This document shows, piece after piece, positions 26,904 to 34,295 of a DNA stretch of 64,000 nucleotides. Below the pieces are notes generated by a model. That model searched no databases. It was not told where the DNA came from and saw only the letters and a program-made list of their open reading frames with translations. Each line of letters starts with the position of its first letter. Position 1 is the first letter of the stretch. Made by a program: the position numbers and the translations under genes. The stretch comes from Nocardia iowensis (GTDB lineage Bacteria > Actinomycetota > Actinomycetes > Mycobacteriales > Mycobacteriaceae), in assembly GCF_019222765.1 (NCBI RefSeq), contig NZ_CP078145.1, positions 3,162,001-3,226,000 on the forward strand, written 5' to 3'.

Positions 26904-27413
26904 TCAGCTGCGGCCGACAAAGGTCTGGTCGAGGAGTTCCCAGGCCAGGTCGGTGGCCACGGCGGCGAGCTCCGCACCATTGTTACTCGGGCCGAAGGCA
27001 TCTCCCGGTTGCAGGCGGGCGGCGAGTTCTTGCAGCATGCCACCGATGATCATGGCTTCCAGCCCGGTGAAGTGGACGTTTCGCTCCGGATCGCCTGGAC
27101 TGTGGTCGTCGCGTCCCCGATCTTCGGCCAGTTCCCGCCGAATCTCGGCCGCCTCCTCGACGAGCGGCACCGGATGGGCCGTGCTGTCCACATAGTTGAA
27201 CCTGCTGCGCAGGTGACGCTCCGGATCGAGGGTCGGGTGCGGCAGTTCTGCCGAGGTTGTGATGGGTGCGTCGCCCGCGACGGTGAGGTGCAAGTCCACC
27301 AAGGCGTTTCGCAGCGCCTCCGGTTCCTCTTGGGCGTTGCCGATCGCGTCGAGGACCCGGATGGCCGTCTCGCGCAACAGTTCGTACTGTGCGGTGCGGT
27401 CACCGTCTGCCAT
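26904..27413 (-). CDS. Candidate immunity protein, copy 2
   Basis: The 169-residue, acidic, soluble, helix-rich protein is clearly homologous to the 173-residue protein encoded at 28065-28586. Shared features are the N-terminal RTAQYELLRETAIRVLDAI pattern, then MIIGGMLQELAARLQPGDAFGPS and a C-terminal LDQTFVGR. Its start lies inside the 3' end of the GT-fragment gene with a 14-nt overlap, the same arrangement as copy 1 with the full toxin. Position right after a toxin-like C-terminus is the classic mark of immunity genes; no known immunity family was recognised. Confidence 0.65.
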   Translation of the reverse strand: MADGDRTAQYELLRETAIRVLDAIGNAQEEPEALRNALVDLHLTVAGDAPITTSAELPHPTLDPERHLRSRFNYVDSTAHPVPLVEEAAEIRRELAEDRGRDDHSPGDPERNVHFTGLEAMIIGGMLQELAARLQPGDAFGPSNNGAELAAVATDLAWELLDQTFVGRS

Positions 27414-28068
27414 CGCCGTCGCCTCCCGGTGCCGAGTATCGAATGTGTTCCTTGTTCGCGGCGGCCAGTGCCGCGCGATCGATCGCGGCCAGCGATTCCG
27501 TCGCGCCGTCGCGCGTTCGATTCTGTTCGCGGAGATGATGTTTCAAAGTGTGAGCGCGTTCTCGGCTGCGCGGCAGGTCGGTGAGCAGCGCGTGCAGCTT
27601 GCCGACCCAGCGGTCGAGCGGGACCGGCTCGTCGAAGTCCTGCTCGACCAGCACGTGTTCGACGAGCTCTGCCGGGTACCGGCTGGGGTCGGCGAGGAAG
27701 ATGCCGATGCCACTGGTTATTGGCACCAGCAGGGGGACACCCTCGAGTGCGGCGTCCAGGCCGACGGCCCCGAATCCCTTGGGGCGGACCGGCATGATGA
27801 CCGCATCGGCCTGCGCCAGGTCGGCCACGATGTCGGCTCGATCGACCACGTAGGGTCGGACGTCCACCGCACGGCCTGCTTCGCTGGACAGCAGTCGCCG
27901 CGCTCGGCCGACGATCTCCGGCGGCGCACCGCGCACGATCAAGTCGACATCGAGCCCTTTGCCGTTGACCCGCTGGATGATTCGCGCCGCCGCCAGCGCG
28001 CAGTCGCCGGATTGCTCGACGCGGCTGAAGGTCACGACGGTATGGCGCTGGTGCTCGGGCGCGGTCAT
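27400..28068 (-). CDS. Orphan GT4-like C-terminal domain (toxin cassette remnant or decoy)
   Basis: The 222-residue protein matches only the C-terminal (nucleotide-sugar binding) half of the GT domain of the large toxin: HTVVTFSRVEQSG, VDLIVRGAPPEIVGRARRLL, and FLADPSRYPAELVEHVLVEQDFDEPVPLDRWVGKLHALL align well. The EGFGLVAIE catalytic motif of the large protein is KGFGAVGLD here, so both Glu residues are changed. The acceptor half is missing. It overlaps the immunity copies on both sides (ATGA and 14 nt). It may be a displaced cassette available for recombination, or a regulatory or decoy protein. Confidence 0.7.
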   Translation of the reverse strand: MTAPEHQRHTVVTFSRVEQSGDCALAAARIIQRVNGKGLDVDLIVRGAPPEIVGRARRLLSSEAGRAVDVRPYVVDRADIVADLAQADAVIMPVRPKGFGAVGLDAALEGVPLLVPITSGIGIFLADPSRYPAELVEHVLVEQDFDEPVPLDRWVGKLHALLTDLPRSRERAHTLKHHLREQNRTRDGATESLAAIDRAALAAANKEHIRYSAPGGDGDGRR

Positions 28069-28586
28069 CGGCGCCCGACAAACGTTCGATCGAGCACGGC
28101 CGCGGCCAGTTCGGTGACTGCTGCGGCAAGTTGTTCGCCCTCGCGGCTCGGGCCGAATGCCGCTCCCGGCCGCAGCCGTGCGGCCAGTTCCTGCAGTAGC
28201 CCGCCGACGATCATGGCGCGCAGTTCGGTCAGCCGGACGTCGCGATCGGGATCGCTGGGACCCGGCTCGTCCATCTGTTGCGCGGCGGCCAGTTGCTGAC
28301 CGAAGTTGGCTGCTTGCTCATCGAGGGTGATCGGTCGCGCGACCTTGCCCGCGTACGCGAGTCGGCTGAGCAGGTGCGCAGCGGGATCCTGTGCGGGCAG
28401 TCCAGTCTCCGTCTGCGCGGAACCGCGCTGCCCGCGCACCGCCTGATGCAGCTCTGTCAGCGCTGCTCGCACGGTGTCCGGCTCGCTCTCCGGGTCGTCG
28501 AGAACGGTCAGCACGTGCGCGGCCGCATTCCGCAGTCGATCATATTGTTCGGCGTGCGGCTCGAGGTCACTGTCAGTGATGGCCAT
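28065..28586 (-). CDS. Candidate immunity protein, copy 1
   Basis: The 173-residue acidic protein is encoded immediately after the large toxin, its ATG lying 14 bases inside the toxin's 3' end. It is paralogous to the protein at 26904-27413: EQYDRLRNAAAHVLTVLDD, LRAMIVGGLLQELAARLRPGAAFGPS and VLDRTFVGRR. It has no signal peptide or membrane segment, so it would act in the cytoplasm, as expected for an inhibitor of a cytosolic-acting toxin. A chaperone role for the toxin is the main alternative. Confidence 0.68.
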   Translation of the reverse strand: MAITDSDLEPHAEQYDRLRNAAAHVLTVLDDPESEPDTVRAALTELHQAVRGQRGSAQTETGLPAQDPAAHLLSRLAYAGKVARPITLDEQAANFGQQLAAAQQMDEPGPSDPDRDVRLTELRAMIVGGLLQELAARLRPGAAFGPSREGEQLAAAVTELAAAVLDRTFVGRR

Positions 28587-31500
28587 CGCTGTCCCCGGGA
28601 TCCTTTCGAGCTGCTAGGAATCGCGCCACGAAGGCTTGTTTATCCGCTTCGGTCGGCCCGGCCTCAGCATACGCGGACCACACTTCCAGGGCCTGTTCGC
28701 GCGTCAACCCTGCTCGGGAGATGGCCGCGGCGAGCTCATGCACATGTGGCTGAGTCGAGCGCTGAATGAACCAGTCCACCGCAGTGGGCAAATTGGGTTC
28801 GAGTTCGGGCCCTCGGGTGGGGTGCGTCGGTTGGACCTGATCGGGTAGGGGGCGGTAGTCGGGTAACGGTCTTTCCGCAGGCAAGATGTGCGTCTCCCGG
28901 ATGATGGCCGCCAACCGTTCGGCCGCGTCCTTCCATGTGAGATTCTGGCTGCGCATCAGTTCCTGGAGTTCGCGGGCAAGTGCCCGCGCCTCGGCCGGAT
29001 CGGCGAGAACGGTCCGAAGCTTTTCTACCCAGCGGTCGACCGGTATCGGATCTTCGAAGCCCTGCTCGACGAGAATGCGCTCCGCGATCTCGGCGGGGAA
29101 TCGGCTGGAGTCACCGAAGAATTTACCGGCACCGCTCTCGCTGGATACCAGGACGGGCGTGCCTGCTCCGGCGGCTTCGATGGCGACGAGGCCGAATCCC
29201 TCGGCGCGCGAATTCATGATCATGACATCCGCGTTTCGGATGTCCGCAAGCAGTTCCGAGCGGTCGGTCGAGAACGGCTTTATCTCGACTTCACGCTGGG
29301 CAATATCGGACAAGATCTGTTTCGTCTGCGCCATTTCACGCGGGTCGACACCACGCACGATCAACTCGGTCTCTATTCCCTGCCTGTTCAATTCCAGGAT
29401 CATTTCCGCAGCTTCTTTCGCCCCCTTCTGCACGTCATTGCGACCGAGGAACAACACTTTGCGAGGCCCGTCACTTTCGGTATGCGGCAACTGCTCCGCG
29501 AAGGGGATGCCGGGCATCAACTCGTGAACGACCGGATCACTGCCGGTCCGCCCGGCCAACCGCTGCACCTCCTCGGCCAGCTTCGGGCCGACACCGACAC
29601 CGATATCGGAGGTGGACACCAGGTCCGTTTCCATCCACAGACGTGCAGGCCACTGGGCTCTGTTCTGCACGCGACCGAGGGCGTCGGTGACCATGTGGAC
29701 AACGTGCACGAGTTTGGCGTCGGGATAGAACGCATCGCGGATCTCGCGTGCCGCGTAGCCGGAGAACCGGCTGTGGCCGATCACCGCGTCCACATTCGGC
29801 GGCAGGTCCTCGGGATGGGAAATCAGTTGGTGATGTTTTTCCACACTCGGATCGTAGGAACGAGGAGGAATCAATGTGACATTGGTACTTTCGTTTTCCG
29901 GTACCGGTTCCCCGATTCGTACGAATACCTCGTGACCTGCTTCAGCAAGTCCTTCCGCCAAATACCTGTTGACCGCTGGCACGCCACCCGGGTCGATTCC
30001 CCAGTCACCGTAAACCAACAGGATCCGCAGGCGCGCATCCGACGTATCCACCTGCCGCGCCGGGTCCTCCTCGCCGACGCGCGGCACCGCCGGGTCGGCG
30101 ACGTCTCGCCCGATCGGTGACTCCGGCCGATCCCCGACGAATGCCTCGTGTGTCGCGACCGGACCGTCCTTGTTCAAGAAGACCGCCCAGGTGCCGTGCA
30201 GTTCCCTCGGCAGCCGCGGCGGGTGGCCGTGGAACAGTTCGGCACCAGGGTCGACCACCCGAATGTCGTTGCCTTCCTTGGTCAACAGATAGGCGTGCGC
30301 GCCGTACCGCTGGCCGGGACGGTCACCGCGATACTCGTCGATGACCAGCGCGGCGGCCTTCGGCTCGTCCATGGCGAGCAGCCGAGCGGCGATCGCATCG
30401 TGGTCGGGGTGCGGCACGAACCGCTCACCGACCGCGGCTTCCACGTCGTCGATGTGGACACCGCGCGGTCCCACGGCGGCGTCGTCCACGTCACCGACGA
30501 CCCGCCTGCCGAAGAATTCGTTGGCGGCGTCGATCGACTGGACGATGCATCTGTTGTGTGGTCGCTCCGAGTCGGCCTGCGCCGGAAGGTCTTGCGTCAG
30601 ATGGGCGCGAGCCGCGTCCACGCCTTCGTCGTAGGTGTCGACATGGCGCCCGGCGCCCGGCTCGTAGGTGGAACCGAGCTTGTCCGGGTTGTGGGCCATG
30701 AACACCACGTCGGGGCGTCCGTCGTTGTAGCGGCCGAAGGTCTCGTAGCTCCACCCGTCGGGGGCGTAGCGGTCGTCCCAGGCGAGCCGCGCCACCGGCT
30801 CGAAACCACACTCCGCGTACAGTTTCGGCAGCACGGTGTCGAAGCAGTCCAGTCGTCGGCCGCCCAGCATCACCGCGGTCTCGACCAGCGCGTGGGCTGC
30901 CTTGGGGTAGTTCGTCACGTCCCGATGCGAGTACACCGACACGATTTCGTCGCCCTTGATGGCGATGCCCGCGGTGCCGTCGTCGCTGACCAGCATCCGC
31001 ATGCCCTGGTACTCGCCCACCTCGTAGACGTGCACGGACGCGGCGAACTTGTTGTTCTCCTTCAGCTTCATCATCTGCTCGTGGAAAACGTCCGCGTCCG
31101 AGGGGCGCAGCTCGTACAGCTCGGGGACGCTGTTGCCCAGCTGCCGCAGCTGCTCGGCGCGCTGCTCGGGCAGCGAATGGACGGCCACCGGGTCGACCGT
31201 GTGCTCACCGATCCGCAGCTGCGGTAGCGGTGTCGAATCACCGTGCCGCCCAGCGTTTTCCGGCCCGCCCGCAGGGTCGTCAGGGCGTGCCCCGATTGGT
31301 GAAAGGGGCCGGTCGTTCGTGATCACCCGCGGGCTGTCCGGCCCGGGCAGCACCGTGATCAGCTCGGGTCGGGAAGAGCTGCGCGGCGGGCTCGCTGTGG
31401 TGCCATCCGTTTGTGCGGCGATGGGTTTCGGCACCGCTTCGCCCGCTCGTGCCTCCAATGGAATGCGCGCTTCGGCGTGCGGTGCCGCACCTGCTCGGTC

Positions 31501-33231
31501 CGCACCCCGGTGTCCTTCGGCACCGGCGCCCGCGCGTCCGCCCTCCACACCGGCGCCGGGGCGCGGAGACTCGGGCCGTGCCGTAGTAGACCTGTCGCCG
31601 GTGCCCTCCGTCCCGGCTGGGCGGGGACTTTCCGGTCGTGCCTCGGGCTGGACCGGACGTGGCTCGGCTTGCGCCGGTCGCGGTTCCGCTTGCGCGGGAC
31701 GGGGTTCGGCTTGCGCGGGACGCGGCTCAGCATGCGCCTGCGATGCCGGTGCTTTGCCATCGCCAGCGGCGTGCGGCGCGACCGGAGCGGCGTCGGTCGC
31801 CCGCGGTGCGGCGACATCGTGGCCGGGATCGCCCGGCCGTGACACCGGTGCGGCGTCGTGCCCGGCGTCTCCCGCCCGCGCTGGCGCGACATCGTGGCCG
31901 CCGTCGTCCGCTGCCCGCTGCGGTGCCGCGTCTGCTCGCGATACCGGTGCCTGGTCCGCGCTCTCGGCACGGACCGGGACGGCATTGTCGGCCGGTGCCT
32001 GTCGCGCTCCGCCATCCGCCACTGGACGGGCCTCGGGTGCGGCGTCGTGTGTCGGCCTGGCCTGCACCTCCGCTCCGGGTGGCGGAGCCGCGCTGCCGTC
32101 CTGCGCGCCCGCCCGGCCGTTTCCGCCGGTACCGGCCGACTCATCGGCCGCGCCCCCGCGCGGCGGCGGATCACCGTGCGCGACACCGTTTCCGCCGTGG
32201 TCGGCCCCTGGGACGCTGGACGACTCGCCGGTCTGCGCCGGGTGCACCCCGGGTTGGATCCCGAGCATCTTCGCGGCGCTGACATCTCCGGCCGCGGCGC
32301 GCATGCTCAGCTGTTGTCCACGGACACCGTGAATGCCACCGGCAAGCGCACCGCCCAGTGCGCCGGAGAGCATGCGCGGGTCGAATTCCCAATGGTTGGT
32401 AGCCAATCCGACCGCCGCATACCCGCCCGCGACGCCGCCGATTCCGGCGACCGTGCCCGCGACGGCGGTCTTGCCCAGCGCACCACGCACCGTGGCGGAC
32501 GGCCCGAGCATCTTGCCGACGCCGAGGCCGAGTGGGAAGGCGACCGCCGCGCTGGCTCCCGCCGCCAGCGTCGCGACACCCACTCTGTTCCAATCGATGT
32601 CGCTCGTCATGCGACCATCGGCGGTCATCCTGCGATGACCCTGGCCCGCCTGGTAGGCCTGGATGCCCAGCTCCTGAGCGAAGCCGAGCGCCACCTGGAT
32701 CGCCACATTCACGCCGAGCGCTTTGAGGAACGACAGCGAGGCGATCTTCGCCCCCGCCTGGATCAGTGCCTGAAGCAGCTTCGAGACGATCATCCGGATG
32801 GCGATCTGGGTGGTCACCTGCATCGCCGGAATCGCCAGCGCTCCCCACAGTGACGCGAGCGCCCACGCGATCTGGATGGCGAGGATGACCAGCGTGGTGA
32901 TGATCTGCAGCTTGGTGTATTCGATTTGGGTTCCGCCGTTTTCGGCGTAGTTGCCGAGTTTGACGAGCTGCTCGGCCAGTTTCTCGATCGAATCATCGCC
33001 GGAGATCAGCTTTTTCAGCTGCGCGACCGCTTCTTCGGCGCCATTGCCGTCGTAGTACTTCAGCGTCGCGTTCGCGGCGTTGCGCACATCGGGGACGATG
33101 GCCTGCAAGTCGGTGGCCGCCCGCTGCCAGTACTGCGCGAGCCGGAACAGCGCGTCCTCGTCGCCCTGCGGCCACTCGGAACCTGCAACCCAGCTGAGCC
33201 ACTGGAGCCCGGACGGAATATTGATCGTCAC
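28573..33231 (-). CDS. Giant modular toxin-like protein: CpnT-like N-terminus, papain-like and GT4 domains
   Basis: The 1552-residue protein resembles type VII-associated polymorphic toxins. Residues 1-320 are like the CpnT/WXG100-like N-terminal domain, with a helical start (LQWLSWVAGSEWPQGD) and hydrophobic segments. About 330-660 is an Ala/Pro-rich linker with EPRPAQA repeats. About 700-850 is an acetyltransferase-like segment (AAHALVETAVMLGGRRLDCFDTVLPKLYAECGFEPV). About 890-1020 looks papain-like (Cys 895 in NRCIVQSIDAA, His in GAHAYLL, Asp in IRVVDP). About 1070-1450 is a GT4 glycosyltransferase with LLVYGDWGIDPGGVP and the EX7E motif EGFGLVAIE. An operon with EspC/WXG100-like and YbaB-like genes upstream and an immunity-like gene downstream supports a secreted effector. 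No secretion machinery is in the window. Confidence 0.8.
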   Translation of the reverse strand: MTINIPSGLQWLSWVAGSEWPQGDEDALFRLAQYWQRAATDLQAIVPDVRNAANATLKYYDGNGAEEAVAQLKKLISGDDSIEKLAEQLVKLGNYAENGGTQIEYTKLQIITTLVILAIQIAWALASLWGALAIPAMQVTTQIAIRMIVSKLLQALIQAGAKIASLSFLKALGVNVAIQVALGFAQELGIQAYQAGQGHRRMTADGRMTSDIDWNRVGVATLAAGASAAVAFPLGLGVGKMLGPSATVRGALGKTAVAGTVAGIGGVAGGYAAVGLATNHWEFDPRMLSGALGGALAGGIHGVRGQQLSMRAAAGDVSAAKMLGIQPGVHPAQTGESSSVPGADHGGNGVAHGDPPPRGGAADESAGTGGNGRAGAQDGSAAPPPGAEVQARPTHDAAPEARPVADGGARQAPADNAVPVRAESADQAPVSRADAAPQRAADDGGHDVAPARAGDAGHDAAPVSRPGDPGHDVAAPRATDAAPVAPHAAGDGKAPASQAHAEPRPAQAEPRPAQAEPRPAQAEPRPVQPEARPESPRPAGTEGTGDRSTTARPESPRPGAGVEGGRAGAGAEGHRGADRAGAAPHAEARIPLEARAGEAVPKPIAAQTDGTTASPPRSSSRPELITVLPGPDSPRVITNDRPLSPIGARPDDPAGGPENAGRHGDSTPLPQLRIGEHTVDPVAVHSLPEQRAEQLRQLGNSVPELYELRPSDADVFHEQMMKLKENNKFAASVHVYEVGEYQGMRMLVSDDGTAGIAIKGDEIVSVYSHRDVTNYPKAAHALVETAVMLGGRRLDCFDTVLPKLYAECGFEPVARLAWDDRYAPDGWSYETFGRYNDGRPDVVFMAHNPDKLGSTYEPGAGRHVDTYDEGVDAARAHLTQDLPAQADSERPHNRCIVQSIDAANEFFGRRVVGDVDDAAVGPRGVHIDDVEAAVGERFVPHPDHDAIAARLLAMDEPKAAALVIDEYRGDRPGQRYGAHAYLLTKEGNDIRVVDPGAELFHGHPPRLPRELHGTWAVFLNKDGPVATHEAFVGDRPESPIGRDVADPAVPRVGEEDPARQVDTSDARLRILLVYGDWGIDPGGVPAVNRYLAEGLAEAGHEVFVRIGEPVPENESTNVTLIPPRSYDPSVEKHHQLISHPEDLPPNVDAVIGHSRFSGYAAREIRDAFYPDAKLVHVVHMVTDALGRVQNRAQWPARLWMETDLVSTSDIGVGVGPKLAEEVQRLAGRTGSDPVVHELMPGIPFAEQLPHTESDGPRKVLFLGRNDVQKGAKEAAEMILELNRQGIETELIVRGVDPREMAQTKQILSDIAQREVEIKPFSTDRSELLADIRNADVMIMNSRAEGFGLVAIEAAGAGTPVLVSSESGAGKFFGDSSRFPAEIAERILVEQGFEDPIPVDRWVEKLRTVLADPAEARALARELQELMRSQNLTWKDAAERLAAIIRETHILPAERPLPDYRPLPDQVQPTHPTRGPELEPNLPTAVDWFIQRSTQPHVHELAAAISRAGLTREQALEVWSAYAEAGPTEADKQAFVARFLAARKDPGDSDGHH
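31645..31728 (-). repeat. 21-bp repeats encoding EPRPAQA in the toxin linker
   Basis: Four tandem 21-bp units encode near-identical seven-residue steps (EPRPAQA, the first with Val). They lie in the long Ala/Pro linker between the N-terminal domain and the catalytic part. Such repeats tend to vary in copy number between strains and set linker length. Confidence 0.8.
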
Positions 33232-33268
33232 CGGTCAGCGCTCCGCGTCGTCCCCGCTCCGCCGGCGC

Positions 33269-33784
33269 TCACCAGCTGGTATCCGTGGTCGCCGACTTCG
33301 GCCCCGACCGTGTGTGGTCGTATTCCTCCACATTGCGGAACTGCATGCCTTGCGCGTCGTCGGTGCCAGCTCGGGCCCGTGCCGCGGGCGGGGCGGTCGA
33401 CACCTCGGGTGGCTCCGGAAGCAGCTCCGCCAGGTCGGGCAGGCCGGGAACGATCTCCGACAAGCTCGGCAACCGGGCCAGCTCTTGCTGCAGCGGTGCC
33501 ATCAGCTCCGTCGCTTTGCGTTGCACGGTCGCGGCGGCCTGCTGCGCCGCGGCAGTGAAGGCCTGCGCGATCTCCTGATGGCCCATTTCCTCGATGCCCG
33601 AGGCGAATACCGTTTCGATCACCTTGCCCTCGGCGTCGACGGTGACGGTCACGCGTCCGCGCGCGGTCGACGCCGTGGCGGTCAGCTCCGCGCGCTGCCG
33701 CTGTGCCTCGGCGAGATTCGCCATGTGCGTCTCGGCGGTATCGAGCAGCTCGGCCAGCCGAGCCTTCGCCGCCTCATTCGACAT
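33269..33784 (-). CDS. YbaB/EbfC-like protein of the toxin operon
   Basis: The 171-residue protein begins with a coiled-coil helix (AKARLAELLDTAETHMANLAEAQRQRAEL). A short beta segment typical of YbaB folds follows (RGRVTVTVDAEGKVIETVF), then another helix and a Pro-rich tail. YbaB-like proteins commonly accompany WXG100 and toxin genes in nocardiae and mycobacteria, where their role is unclear. The ATG at 33784 has GAGGGGG upstream. It is 37 bases from the toxin gene. Confidence 0.75.
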   Translation of the reverse strand: MSNEAAKARLAELLDTAETHMANLAEAQRQRAELTATASTARGRVTVTVDAEGKVIETVFASGIEEMGHQEIAQAFTAAAQQAAATVQRKATELMAPLQQELARLPSLSEIVPGLPDLAELLPEPPEVSTAPPAARARAGTDDAQGMQFRNVEEYDHTRSGPKSATTDTSW

Positions 33785-33818
33785 CCCCTGCCCCCTCGTG
33801 ATCAACCAGGAATTCGGC

Positions 33819-34145
33819 TCACTTGTAGCCACGGGCGGAGTGGGTGTCCTGCTGCTCCATGGCCTTGGCGGCATCGCGCAGACCGGTGGAGAACTGTTCC
33901 AGGACTTTAACTTTGGAATCCACGACCTCGTAGAGCTTGTCCCGCGCCCCCACGTAGCCCGGGCTATCGCCGCCGCTGCCGTTGGCGAACTGGCTTCCGA
34001 TCTTGTCATTGCCCCACGGCGCGCCTTCCCCGTCGGCGGCGGAGCGCAGTCCCGACAGCACCTGCCGCACCCGCCCCGACACCGCTGTCAGATCACCGGC
34101 GACACCCCGCAACTCCCCGGGCTGTACCCGCACCTTGTCGGTCAT
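33819..34145 (-). CDS. EspC/WXG100-like type VII secretion protein
   Basis: The 108-residue helical-hairpin protein starts the toxin operon. An N-terminal helix (ELRGVAGDLTAVSGRVRQVLSGL) and a turn containing PWGNDKIGSQFANG, the Trp-Gly turn of the family, lead to a C-terminal helix (LYEVVDSKVKVLEQFSTGLRDAAKAM). It likely pairs with or pilots the toxin to an ESX system encoded elsewhere. A GAGGAGG site six bases before ATG 34145 sets the start. Confidence 0.75.
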   Translation of the reverse strand: MTDKVRVQPGELRGVAGDLTAVSGRVRQVLSGLRSAADGEGAPWGNDKIGSQFANGSGGDSPGYVGARDKLYEVVDSKVKVLEQFSTGLRDAAKAMEQQDTHSARGYK

Positions 34146-34208
34146 ACAGATCCTCCTCACCCTGCTGCCATGACCATGAGTAGTTCCATACTGGAAGCCA
34201 CCACTTAC

Positions 34209-34238
34209 GATCGACTTTCGATCGACCTACGGTTCGAC
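34209..34238. promoter_or_regulatory. Phased heptamer repeats between the toxin operon and the SARP gene
   Basis: GATCGAC at 34209, GATCGAC at 34220 and GTTCGAC at 34232 are spaced by 11-12 bp. SARP regulators bind heptamer direct repeats with four-base spacers, the same layout. The site lies between the divergent toxin operon and a SARP gene, so it could control either or both. Confidence 0.5.
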
Positions 34239-34295
34239 GGCGATAGCAAGAATTTGGGGCAGGCCAGGCCGGTGCTGACGGCCTACCGTGACAAG

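Noticed and set aside
28888..30120. Plus-strand frame inside the toxin gene
   Set aside because: Mirror of the GT-coding region, with no start signal and an unnatural composition.
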